DNA of 8,105 bases from Pullilachnospira_A gallistercoris (lineage in GTDB: Bacteria > Bacillota > Clostridia > Lachnospirales > Lachnospiraceae): NCBI GenBank assembly GCA_018712125.1, contig DVHM01000132.1:1-8105 (forward strand). Direction: 5' to 3'. The translations under genes were made by a program, and so were the position numbers. Below are positions 1-6,545 of this stretch, piece after piece. Positions within the stretch are counted from its first letter, which is position 1. Each line of letters opens with the position of its first letter. The notes beneath the pieces are model-generated. The model did not search any database. It saw only the letters and a program-made list of their open reading frames with translations, and was not told the origin of the DNA.

Positions 1-512
1 TGGGCCAACGCGGCAAACGTCGCTCTCGATACGCTTCTCACATCGTCCTGATATTTTTTTCTGTAGGCCTCATAACTATACACCTCATATTCCGTCATGG
101 GCTCATCGCTGTCTCCGACACGAGTATAGGATCCTTTTAAGCGTCCTTTCCCCTTGTAAAATACCGGTCGTTCCGCCAGATCTGCTCCCGGTATCTCAGC
201 AGAAACAAAGAATTTCCCCTCCTTTTCCGCCACAGTCAAAAGCGGTCGAACAATCGGCTCCATCTGTAGACATTGTTCGTTAATTTTTTTCTGCAAATCC
301 TGTGGATCATACACGCCACATTCCTCATAATTGTTCTTTTCATCCACGCCAAATATGATCGTTCCCCCTTCGTCCTGATTGGAAAAACTGGACAGTGTAT
401 CATATAATCGCTTGGGACAGTCAAAATGTGCACTTTTTAATTCTAATATCCCTGTTTCACATTTCGTTTTTTGAATTATTTTTAATTTATCTTTCAATTC
501 TTCCGTTGTCAT
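1..512 (-). CDS. AlbA_2 (Schlafen-like) ATP-binding putative transcriptional regulator, 3' end outside window
   Basis: Partial gene. The frame is open from an ATG at 512-510 to the window edge, giving about 170 residues beginning MTTEELKDKLK. The first ~130 residues match the AlbA_2/Schlafen pattern: an E-L-K motif near residues 24-26, a region DTLSSFSNQDEGGTIIFGVDE near 38-58, then a V/Y-rich strand region ending in SYTRVGDSDEPMTEYEV. That last element is typical of the COG2865-type family usually annotated as ATP-binding protein or putative DNA-binding protein. Family members normally continue into a C-terminal winged-helix region, which lies outside this window. The start is supported by GGGAG eight bases upstream and a well-spaced promoter. 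The start codon itself lies in one copy of a repeated ATTTGAGTT/AACTCAAAT motif, which suggests autoregulation (inference). The gene does not appear to be functionally tied to the hydrolase/AraC genes that follow it. Confidence 0.85.
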   Translation of the reverse strand, partial: MTTEELKDKLKIIQKTKCETGILELKSAHFDCPKRLYDTLSSFSNQDEGGTIIFGVDEKNNYEECGVYDPQDLQKKINEQCLQMEPIVRPLLTVAEKEGKFFVSAEIPGADLAERPVFYKGKGRLKGSYTRVGDSDEPMTEYEVYSYEAYRKKYQDDVRSVSRATFAALA

Positions 513-640
513 TTGAGTTTCTCCCGTTTTTTGTTTAATATTTTAACATCCTATTTGAGTTATTGCAATAAAATTTGAGTTTCTTACAAGAAACTTAAAT
601 GATCTCGTAAAAAACTCAAATCTTTTAAAGAAACTCAACA
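511..640. promoter_or_regulatory. Six-copy ATTTGAGTT / AACTCAAAT operator-like array
   Basis: The plus strand reads ATTTGAGTT at 511-519, 553-561 and 573-581. The opposite orientation reads AACTTAAAT at 592-600, AACTCAAAT at 613-621 and AACTCAACA at 632-640. Centres fall at 515, 557, 577, 596, 617 and 636, giving gaps of 42, 20, 19, 21 and 19 bp. Copies 3 and 4 extend to a 13-bp inverted repeat (573-585 / 588-600) with one mismatch and a 2-base centre. The array covers the promoter, leader and start codon of the AlbA_2 gene. Binding by that gene's own product is the simplest guess and is not shown by the sequence. Confidence 0.75.
540..568 (-). promoter_or_regulatory. Sigma-A-type promoter of the AlbA_2 regulator
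   Basis: On the minus strand, -35 TTGCAA (568-563) and -10 TAAAAT (545-540) are separated by exactly 17 bases. The predicted transcript start is near 533, leaving a leader of about 20 nt with GGGAG at 525-521. One motif copy (553-561) lies inside the -35/-10 spacer and another (573-581) abuts the -35, so a protein bound there would occlude RNA polymerase. Confidence 0.7.
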
Positions 641-681
641 ATATATTTTACTTTTCGATACCTTCCGCCGGTTCTCCTTCC

Positions 682-1932
682 CTAATCCGTCAGATACTCC
701 GGCAGCACCTTCTCAAACTCCGGTGTCCACCATTCCCGATACCCTGTGGCATTGGGATGAATTTTATCTTTCATATAGGCATCATACTGTTCTGTTCCGA
801 TGATATCCGTCATGGCCTGGTTATTCCACAGATCCACAATCCCTATGCCCCATTTTTCCTGAAGCTGCTGCAACGCGTCCACCATCTGGCCGTATTTCTC
901 ATTATCAAATCTTGTACCGGTATAGAATACCACCGGGCATCCCCAAGTCTCCTGTGTATAGGCGATAATGGTCTCCATGGCGCCAATAACTGTCGTATCG
1001 TCAAAATCCTCTATATGCCGGCTCTCCGATACTGCCCCCAGTTCCGGTCCGCCTTCCTTCGTGGCATCATTGGTGGAAAGCTGCACAACCATTAAATCCA
1101 TATCCAGATCCGGAGAAATGTCAGACTTCATCCGGGCCACATAGGAAGTATTATCGGAATTTGCCAGGGTTGTACCGGAAATCGCATACTTCAGACATCT
1201 GGTGTTGGCATGATTTTCTGCAATGACCTCCGCCATGGAATAGCCATCTCCAAAGGTTACCGACGATCCCAGCCAGCAAATCGTCTTGCCGGACAGGGGA
1301 TCCGTCGCATCTGTCTGCTGCTGTTCCGGCACCTTTCCGCCGTCATACCCCACAGGCACTGCTGCTCCAGCCTCATAGAGGGAAAGATCTCCAACTGCCG
1401 GTTCAAAACAGAAGAATTTTCCATCTCCCTGACTATAGCTAAATCCCTCTTTTCCGGTAACTTTGATCCGATCTCCCGCCTTCAGATCCACATTCTCAGC
1501 CACAAGGAAATTGCCCATGTCAAAACGGTTTTCTTCCTTTCCATCCATGCTTTCCACATCTGTCGGAAGAACATAATGATCTGCATCGTTTACTATCACA
1601 TCAAACATTGTTTCACTGGACAGTACACTGGCCTTTCCGATTTCAAGATAAATATCGTATGTACCATCGACACCTGCGGGAACTGTGTATTCCACGCCTG
1701 CCCCGGGCAGCAGATTCGTAACCGCGTCATTGTCCTTATCATACTCCGGCATCTCTGTATAACCGTCCAGTCCTCCCTCTGACAACTTTGCGTCCGCCAC
1801 TTCCATTACCGCTTCCGGCTTCGGCTCGTTTGCCTCATCCTCTCCGTTATCCTTGTCCGTCCCCTGGCATCCCGCCAGCAAAAAGGAGCACGCTAACACC
1901 CCAGCCAGAACCGGCACCCATTTTCTCTTCAT
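682..1932 (-). CDS. Secreted SGNH/GDSL-family hydrolase lipoprotein (module copy 1)
   Basis: 416 residues. The N-terminus is a lipoprotein signal: basic MKRK, a hydrophobic stretch and the lipobox LAGC with Cys22 as lipidation site, so the protein should be anchored on the outer face of the membrane. Residues ~45-190 look like an all-beta accessory domain (alternating strands such as GTYDIYLEIG and KAGDRIKVTG) resembling carbohydrate-binding modules; this is a fold guess. Residues ~215-416 are an SGNH hydrolase. Block I is GSSVT with nucleophile Ser224, block II has Gly253 in SGTT, block III has Asn288 in STND, and block V has Asp389 and His392 in DKIHP. The complete catalytic set implies an active esterase, probably a carbohydrate deacylase, but the substrate cannot be read. 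AGGAGG lies 7 bases before the ATG. The gene is divergent from the AraC at 2065 and paralogous to 2884-4137. Confidence 0.88.
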   Translation of the reverse strand: MKRKWVPVLAGVLACSFLLAGCQGTDKDNGEDEANEPKPEAVMEVADAKLSEGGLDGYTEMPEYDKDNDAVTNLLPGAGVEYTVPAGVDGTYDIYLEIGKASVLSSETMFDVIVNDADHYVLPTDVESMDGKEENRFDMGNFLVAENVDLKAGDRIKVTGKEGFSYSQGDGKFFCFEPAVGDLSLYEAGAAVPVGYDGGKVPEQQQTDATDPLSGKTICWLGSSVTFGDGYSMAEVIAENHANTRCLKYAISGTTLANSDNTSYVARMKSDISPDLDMDLMVVQLSTNDATKEGGPELGAVSESRHIEDFDDTTVIGAMETIIAYTQETWGCPVVFYTGTRFDNEKYGQMVDALQQLQEKWGIGIVDLWNNQAMTDIIGTEQYDAYMKDKIHPNATGYREWWTPEFEKVLPEYLTD

Positions 1933-1954
1933 TTTCTTTCCTCCTTCTATTCTT

Positions 1955-1973
1955 CTACTGCGCCTTGCAGTAG
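1955..1973 (-). promoter_or_regulatory. Perfect 7-bp hairpin in the leader of the first hydrolase gene
   Basis: CTACTGC (1955-1961) and GCAGTAG (1967-1973) form a perfect inverted repeat around a 5-base loop. It sits between the predicted minus-strand -10 (1992-1987) and the AGGAGG at 1945-1940, so it would lie at the extreme 5' end of the hydrolase mRNA. No T-run follows, which argues against an intrinsic terminator. It may be a 5' stabilising stem or a protein-binding palindrome. The second module copy has no counterpart. Confidence 0.5.
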
Positions 1974-1982
1974 CTCATATAT

Positions 1983-2038
1983 CTTTATTTTACCTGGACT
2001 GGTGTGATATAATTTGTACATATCCTTTATTTTTTGAA
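1983..2038. promoter_or_regulatory. Interlocking divergent promoters and conserved regulator site, copy 1
   Basis: Plus strand (AraC): an extended -10, TGATATAAT, with hexamer 2008-2013, and a weak -35 TTATTT at 1985-1990 with 17-bp spacing. Minus strand (hydrolase): -10 TAAAAT at 1992-1987 and a poor -35 AAATTA at 2015-2010, also with 17-bp spacing. Each promoter's -10 overlaps the other's -35, so only one polymerase can bind at a time. TATAATTTGTA (2008-2018) and ATTTTTTGAA (2029-2038) begin 21 bp apart and recur exactly in copy 2. The weak hydrolase -35 fits activation by the AraC protein (inference). Confidence 0.55.
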
Positions 2039-2064
2039 CTTTTTATTGAAAAGTGGCAGGAAAA

Positions 2065-2850
2065 ATGAACAAAGAATTTTATGAATTTTTGTATAATCTG
2101 CGTTCCAGCGGCTTTACCCACAATACACGCGAAAAATCTCAACTGATCTTTTACCGAAATGCACAGATGAGTGATCCGAAAAAACCCTTTTCTGTTACCG
2201 CCAACCACAGTGGCGAGATCAAAGGAAGTGTTCTGATGGGAGAGATCGGGAATTTCGCATATGATAATAATATCAATTACCGCAACACTATTATTGGTAT
2301 TGCTTTCGCCTTGAACATGCATGCCATGGATAAGCATGTGGATCTGGAGACAACCGCCATCATCACGGACTATTATATTGCCCGGGCAGAAAGTATTTCA
2401 ACGGCAGAAGAATTCAACATGGCGATCAAAGAAATGTGTCAGGTATTTGATGACCTTACTCACATAAAGTCTTGGGAACCTTACGGGCATCCTATCGATG
2501 CGTGTATCGACTATATTTACCGCAATCTCTATTCCAACTTCGGCGTTCGGGAAGTAGCTCAGGCGTTGGAATACGACCCCTCCTATCTCTCTACCTTATT
2601 TAAAAAACGAACCGGGCAGCCGCTTCACTGTTTTATAAAAGAAGCCAAGCTCCAGGAGGCGCGGGTGCTTCTGCTCTACACCTCCCAGCCCCTGACTTCC
2701 ATCGCATCCTCCCTGGGATTTCACTCCCTGTCCCACTTTTCCAAGGCCTTCAAGGCCGCGGAGGGAATTTCCCCGCTGAGGTTCCGCCAGCAGGGTTCCG
2801 ACCAGAAGCCTCGGAAATTTTACGGGGACAGTTTTCTGACAAATATGTGA
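2065..2850 (+). CDS. AraC-family transcriptional regulator (module copy 1)
   Basis: 261 residues. The C-terminal ~100 residues form an AraC/XylS DNA-binding domain: first helix-turn-helix at ~161-182 (VREVAQAL...YLSTLFKKR), second at ~210-232 (LTSIASSLGFHSLSHFSKAFK), then the conserved GISPLRFR. Residues 1-150 are a mostly helical region with no cupin-like pattern. Its block NTIIGIAFALNMHAMDKHVDLET aligns with the corresponding region of the third regulator here. I chose ATG 2065 over the in-frame GTG at 2053 because the paralogue starts at the matching position (MNEDFYEF versus MNKEFYEF), with a GGCAG element just upstream in both. The likely target is the divergent hydrolase gene. The 3' part is nearly identical in DNA to the second copy (residues 193-241 are 49/49 identical), whereas residues 33-70 match at only 13/38. 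It has a C-terminal tail beyond the usual domain end. Confidence 0.88.
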   Translation: MNKEFYEFLYNLRSSGFTHNTREKSQLIFYRNAQMSDPKKPFSVTANHSGEIKGSVLMGEIGNFAYDNNINYRNTIIGIAFALNMHAMDKHVDLETTAIITDYYIARAESISTAEEFNMAIKEMCQVFDDLTHIKSWEPYGHPIDACIDYIYRNLYSNFGVREVAQALEYDPSYLSTLFKKRTGQPLHCFIKEAKLQEARVLLLYTSQPLTSIASSLGFHSLSHFSKAFKAAEGISPLRFRQQGSDQKPRKFYGDSFLTNM

Positions 2851-2883
2851 TAAACTTCCGTTTTTTCCGCCGGTTCTCCTTCA

Positions 2884-4137
2884 CTAATCCGTCAGATACT
2901 CCGGCAGCACCTTCTCAAACTCCGGTGTCCACCACTCCCGATACCCCAGCTCAGTGGGATGGGTCTCATCCGCCATGTAGGCGTTATACTGATCAGTGCC
3001 GATAATATCTGTCATTTCCTGGTTGCCCCAGAGATCCACAATGCCGATCCCCCATTTATCCCGCAGTTGATAGAGCGCGTTAACCATCTGCTCATAGGTA
3101 GCGTTGTCATATCTGGTTCCGGTGTAAAATACCACCGGGCATCCCCAGGTATCCCGGGTGTAAGCGATGATAGTCTCCATGGCTCCGATGATCGTTGTGT
3201 CGTCAAAATCCGCCGGATCCATACTCTCAGAGATTTCGCCCAACTCCAGACCGGCCTCCGGCTTTGCGTCGTTGGTGGAAAGCTGTACTACCATCAGATC
3301 CAGCTTCCTCTTCGGATCAATGTCATTTTTCAGACGTTCCACGTAGGAGGAAGACCCGTTATTAGCCAGGGTTGTACCCGAGATCGTATATTTCAGACAG
3401 GTCGTGTCCGCGTGATTCTCCGCGATGGTATCCGCCATGGAATATCCCTCTGCTTTCGCGCCATAGGTTACCGAGGATCCCAACCAGCAGATGGTCTTGC
3501 CAGACAACGCGTCATTCGGATCCGCCGTTTCCTCCTCGGGGAGCGTCCCGTCTCCGTACCCGACAGGAACCGGCGTCCCCGCCTCCACCAAGGTCATATC
3601 GCCCACAGCGGGAATGAAGGCAAACACATTCTCCTCAAAGACCGTCGTATACCCTTCCTTGCCAACAACAGCAACGGTATCGCCGGCTTTCAACGGCACC
3701 TCCTGAGCCATCAAAAAAACGCCCATATCATAGCGGTCGCTCTGCTCCGCATTGGTCCTTACCACCTGAATCGGAAGCACGTAGCGGTCCTCATCATTGA
3801 CCACCACATCAAAAATTGTTGTACCCACCATGCTGGTGGCTTTTCCAACCTGCAGATAAATGTCATAGGTTCCGTCCACACCATCGGGAACCGTGTAAAT
3901 CGCTGAAGCGCCGGTAATCATATCGCTGATGGCATTTTCCTCCTCCAGGTACTTCGGCGTCTGCTCTACACCGTCCTGACTGCCACTCTCCAGCTTCGCG
4001 TCAGATGCCGGCAGCACCGCGGCCGCCTCCACACCGTTTACCTCGGCCTTCTGGCTCTCCTCCTGTCCGCAGCCCCCAAAAACCGCCATTGCGCAAACCA
4101 GAGCCGCAGCCAGTGTGACAAAAGATTTTCTTCTCAT
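2884..4137 (-). CDS. Secreted SGNH/GDSL-family hydrolase lipoprotein (module copy 2)
   Basis: 417 residues, co-linear with the hydrolase at 682-1932. The signal peptide ends in the lipobox FGGC with Cys23. A beta-rich region (~45-185) precedes the SGNH domain, whose catalytic set is intact: Ser222 in GSSVT, Gly254 in SGTT, Asn289 in STND, and Asp390/His393 in DETHP. The C-terminal stretch REWWTPEFEKVLPEYLTD is identical to copy 1. Differences cluster in the beta-rich region, the linker and the insert after block I (YGAKAEGYS versus FGDGYS), close to the active site, so the two enzymes may prefer different acyl groups or glycans (inference). The start codon follows AAGGGAG with a short 3-base gap. 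The gene converges on the first AraC gene, with 33 bp between the stops and no clear terminator hairpin. Confidence 0.88.
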   Translation of the reverse strand: MRRKSFVTLAAALVCAMAVFGGCGQEESQKAEVNGVEAAAVLPASDAKLESGSQDGVEQTPKYLEEENAISDMITGASAIYTVPDGVDGTYDIYLQVGKATSMVGTTIFDVVVNDEDRYVLPIQVVRTNAEQSDRYDMGVFLMAQEVPLKAGDTVAVVGKEGYTTVFEENVFAFIPAVGDMTLVEAGTPVPVGYGDGTLPEEETADPNDALSGKTICWLGSSVTYGAKAEGYSMADTIAENHADTTCLKYTISGTTLANNGSSSYVERLKNDIDPKRKLDLMVVQLSTNDAKPEAGLELGEISESMDPADFDDTTIIGAMETIIAYTRDTWGCPVVFYTGTRYDNATYEQMVNALYQLRDKWGIGIVDLWGNQEMTDIIGTDQYNAYMADETHPTELGYREWWTPEFEKVLPEYLTD

Positions 4138-4162
4138 TGTCTCCCTTCCCCTTTTCTTTTTT

Positions 4163-4218
4163 CTTTATCATAGTGGATTTTTTGTGTTATAATTTGTAAA
4201 AATTCCAGATTTTTTGAA
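4163..4218. promoter_or_regulatory. Interlocking divergent promoters and conserved regulator site, copy 2
   Basis: Same architecture as 1983-2038. Plus strand: -35 TTATCA at 4165-4170, then 17 bp to an extended -10, TGTTATAAT, with hexamer 4188-4193. Minus strand: -10 TATGAT at 4172-4167 and weak -35 AAATTA at 4195-4190, with 17-bp spacing. TATAATTTGTA (4188-4198) and ATTTTTTGAA (4209-4218) again start 21 bp apart, although the bases between and around them have changed. This conservation between paralogous promoters supports real promoter function plus an added protein-binding site. Confidence 0.58.
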
Positions 4219-4233
4219 TAGAAGGCAGAAGAT

Positions 4234-5034
4234 ATGAATGAAGATTTTTACGAATTCCTTTATGAGCTCCGCTCCAGCGGGTTTACCCACAATTCCAGGG
4301 AAAATTCCCGGCTGATTTTTTACCGGAACTCCCAGCAGGCGGAACGAAAAACGCCTTTCCACCTGAGCGCCGACAGAGACGGGGAAGTGCGCGGCAACAA
4401 CCTTTCCGGGGAGATGAGCAGTTTTTCCTATCAGCCCTCCGTCAATTTCCGCAACACCATCATCGGCATCGCCTTCGCCCTGAATATGCATTCCATGGAC
4501 AAGTACGTGGATCTGGAGACTTCCGCCGCCATCTCGGATTACTACATCAACAAAGCGGATTCTGTCACGACAGCGGAGGAATTCAACCAGGTCATGCATG
4601 ACATGTGCCGGGATTTCGACGAACTCTCCCACGCCAAGGCGTGGGAGTCCTACGGCCAGCCCATCGATTCCTGCATCGACTATGTCTACCGGAATCTCTA
4701 CTCCCGGTTCTGCGTCAGAGACATCGCCCGGCAGCTGGGCTATAACCCCTCCTATCTCTCCTCACTGTTCAAAGAGCGGACAGGGCAGTCCCTGCAGAGT
4801 TTCATCCAGGAAGCCAAGCTTCAGGAGGCGCGGGTACTTTTACTCTACACCTCCCAGCCCCTGACTTCCATCGCGTCATCCCTGGGCTTTCACTCCCTGT
4901 CCCACTTTTCCAAGGCCTTCAAGGCCGCGGAGGGGATTTCTCCACTGAGATTCCGCCGGCAGGGGGCCAACCAGAAACCCGGAAAATTTTACGGGGACAG
5001 TTTTCTGACAAAATCCGAACGGCAGACTCCCTGA
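4234..5034 (+). CDS. AraC-family transcriptional regulator (module copy 2)
   Basis: 266 residues from the ATG at 4234. It has the same organisation as the regulator at 2065: a helical N-terminal region (1-150) without a recognisable cupin, then an AraC-type double helix-turn-helix (~161-182, VRDIARQL...YLSSLFKER; ~210-232). The second helix-turn-helix and its flanks (residues 193-241) are identical to copy 1, while the first differs at several positions. The two proteins may therefore recognise overlapping sites, with specificity from the first helix-turn-helix and the effector region (inference). The last residues diverge (SERQTP replaces NM). Its likely target is the divergent hydrolase at 2884-4137. 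The gene converges on the symporter, with only 26 bp between the stops and no convincing terminator. Confidence 0.88.
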   Translation: MNEDFYEFLYELRSSGFTHNSRENSRLIFYRNSQQAERKTPFHLSADRDGEVRGNNLSGEMSSFSYQPSVNFRNTIIGIAFALNMHSMDKYVDLETSAAISDYYINKADSVTTAEEFNQVMHDMCRDFDELSHAKAWESYGQPIDSCIDYVYRNLYSRFCVRDIARQLGYNPSYLSSLFKERTGQSLQSFIQEAKLQEARVLLLYTSQPLTSIASSLGFHSLSHFSKAFKAAEGISPLRFRRQGANQKPGKFYGDSFLTKSERQTP

Positions 5035-5060
5035 TGAAAAGGTTGATCCGTACCACGGCA

Positions 5061-6545
5061 TTACTCTGTTGTTCCCGCTGCCTGGTGCTCATTGATGTAT
5101 TCCTGAATCTCCTTCCGTTTCGCCTGATCAATCGGGTACCGGCTGATAATCAACACTGCAATAACAGCCAGAATTGCGGGCACGAGACCCATAATAACCG
5201 TCATCCATGTCAGCATGGACGGCATCGCGGAGAGTTCTCCGATATAGTCCCCGGTCACGGAATCCACCTCATATCCAATCGCGATCAGGATACCGCCCAC
5301 CAGCGCGGAGGAAACCGCATTCTGCGCTTTCTGTAAAAACATATCCAAAACGCCGGTCAACGCGGAACGATCTTTTCCAGTGCTGTAAATCGTGTAATCC
5401 ATAACCTCCATTCCGATGCTGCACCCCGGTACAAAATCCAAACCGACTGCAAAGGCCATCAGGAACATCGCTGCGAAGAAAATCGCCGGCATGCTCTGGG
5501 CAATCCCTGTGATATGCGCTACAAAAATGATCAATCCGCCCAGCCCCTGAAGGAGCAGATCCATCTTGTGCATCTTTACAAAATCTCCCCTGAAAGCTTT
5601 CAGTACCGGAGTTGCAACAACCGTCGCCAGAATGATTGGGAAAATCATCATCAGGGATACGATCATCGTGTAGGTGCCATACAAAGCCATGTTTACCTCT
5701 CCGGTAGACAAATCCGCGCAGAATGCATATTTTACATAATACATGGGCGCTGCGAACAGAAACGTCCAGATGAATCCGGAGAAAACGGAATGCAGGACAT
5801 TGATCAGCATCGGCCGATTGGTTTTCAGCAGTTCAAAGAAATCCGTAATCTTTACCTTTTCCCCTTCCTCCTGCCGCACCACATGGCGCTCCTTTACCAT
5901 AAACCATCCGATGATGGACGCCACGAAAGCAATGCCCACGCATACCGTGGAGAGGATCATAAAAGCCGTGTTGTAACTTCCCACAACCGCCTGAATCGTC
6001 ACGGCAATCGCTGTCATCGCAGATCCCACCATACTCAGAAGCATTGTCCAGAGTCTGGGCCCTACCAGAAATTTCGCCCGCTCGTTGGGATCATTGGTAA
6101 TGGTCCGGTACAGGATATTCTGGTTATAGAAGGATGCGCCAATGTCATACACAAAATAGAAGAAGATAACCCACACAGTTACCAGCGCGGGAATCTGCGC
6201 CACTGCCCGGGGCATGGAGTAGAGGGCAATCGTTCCCACCGCCGTCATAATGATGCTCAGCAGATAGAACTTCTTATATTTCCCATGTTTTCCGACCTTG
6301 GCGCTGTCCATGATAAAGCCCTGGATCGGATCATCCACCGCGTCCACAATCCGTGCTACCAAAAGCAGCGTCGTGGCCAGGGTCGCGCCCCAGGCTCCCA
6401 GTCCGGCATAGTCCGTCATGTACACCATAAACATGCTGGACATAAAAATAGACGACATTCCGCTCATCGTGGACAGAGCGGTAACGCCAAAGATTTCCTT
6501 TCCGCCTACGGCTTCCGGATTTTTTTCTTTCGCATTTCGTTTCAT
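5061..6545 (-). CDS. GPH-family (MelB-like) sugar:cation symporter, MFS superfamily
   Basis: 494 residues and strongly hydrophobic, consistent with the ~12 membrane helices of the glycoside-pentoside-hexuronide family (MFS_2). In the second helix, VARIVDAVDDPIQGFIMD carries Asp68 and Asp72, spaced like the cation-site aspartates Asp55/Asp59 of E. coli MelB. It is followed by the cytoplasmic loop VGKHGKYKKF. The later segment YDIGASF...TNDPNERAKF matches the family's helix-4/loop region. The C-terminus (SRYPIDQAKRKEIQEYI) is a typical GPH tail. Family knowledge predicts uptake of a sugar, glycoside or uronide with Na+ or H+; the substrate cannot be read from sequence. AGGAGG lies 6 bases before the ATG. 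The divergent AraC at 6697 is the probable regulator, and the two upstream lipoprotein esterases suggest the solute comes from an acylated glycan (inference). Confidence 0.9.
   Translation of the reverse strand: MKRNAKEKNPEAVGGKEIFGVTALSTMSGMSSIFMSSMFMVYMTDYAGLGAWGATLATTLLLVARIVDAVDDPIQGFIMDSAKVGKHGKYKKFYLLSIIMTAVGTIALYSMPRAVAQIPALVTVWVIFFYFVYDIGASFYNQNILYRTITNDPNERAKFLVGPRLWTMLLSMVGSAMTAIAVTIQAVVGSYNTAFMILSTVCVGIAFVASIIGWFMVKERHVVRQEEGEKVKITDFFELLKTNRPMLINVLHSVFSGFIWTFLFAAPMYYVKYAFCADLSTGEVNMALYGTYTMIVSLMMIFPIILATVVATPVLKAFRGDFVKMHKMDLLLQGLGGLIIFVAHITGIAQSMPAIFFAAMFLMAFAVGLDFVPGCSIGMEVMDYTIYSTGKDRSALTGVLDMFLQKAQNAVSSALVGGILIAIGYEVDSVTGDYIGELSAMPSMLTWMTVIMGLVPAILAVIAVLIISRYPIDQAKRKEIQEYINEHQAAGTTE

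Larger units (their letters stand above)
663..2843. repeat. Tandem module copy 1 (SGNH lipoprotein + divergent AraC)
   Basis: This segment is homologous, in the same orientation, to 2865-5012. Both copies contain a minus-strand SGNH lipoprotein gene and a divergent plus-strand AraC gene. The left boundary is sharp: homology begins in non-coding DNA at TTCCGCC (663, matching 2865). The right boundary is near the AraC stop, at CTGACAAA (ending 2843, matching 5012). Only 21 bp separate the two units. The copies have diverged in their centres but are almost identical at their outer ends. Confidence 0.85.
2865..5012. repeat. Tandem module copy 2 (SGNH lipoprotein + divergent AraC)
   Basis: Direct repeat partner of 663-2843. 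The left end, 2865-2946, matches 663-744 at 80 of 82 bases, counted by eye. This includes 18 bases outside the coding sequence. The right end matches the 3' part of the first AraC gene at a constant offset of 2169 bases. The AraC genes share the same frame length up to the tail, so no net indel separates them over 261 codons. Confidence 0.85.

Noticed and set aside
236..433. 65-codon minus-strand open frame
   Set aside because: Lies in another frame of the AlbA_2 gene (1-512), which has the domain match, promoter and ribosome-binding site.
757..1095. Plus-strand open frame inside the first hydrolase gene; similar frames at 1210-1782 and 1788-1973
   Set aside because: Antisense to a gene with full signal peptide and SGNH motifs; the translations look like random low-complexity protein without a ribosome-binding site.
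2053..2064. GTG start four codons upstream of the first AraC gene
   Set aside because: The paralogue starts at the position equivalent to ATG 2065, and the GTG lies within the presumed ribosome-binding region.
2851..2883. Possible terminator between the first AraC gene and the second hydrolase
   Set aside because: A T-run is present on the plus strand (2861-2866) but no stem precedes it.
2959..3906. 315-codon plus-strand open frame opposite the second hydrolase
   Set aside because: Long, but antisense to a well-supported gene and a consequence of its codon use; the translation has no recognisable domain.
663..5012. Composite transposon or insertion sequence as the cause of the duplication
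   Set aside because: No transposase, terminal inverted repeats or target-site duplications at the unit boundaries; simple tandem duplication suffices.
5035..5060. Possible terminator in the gap between the second AraC gene and the symporter
   Set aside because: Only a 4-bp CCGT/ACGG stem with a 3-base loop and no T-run; too weak to call.
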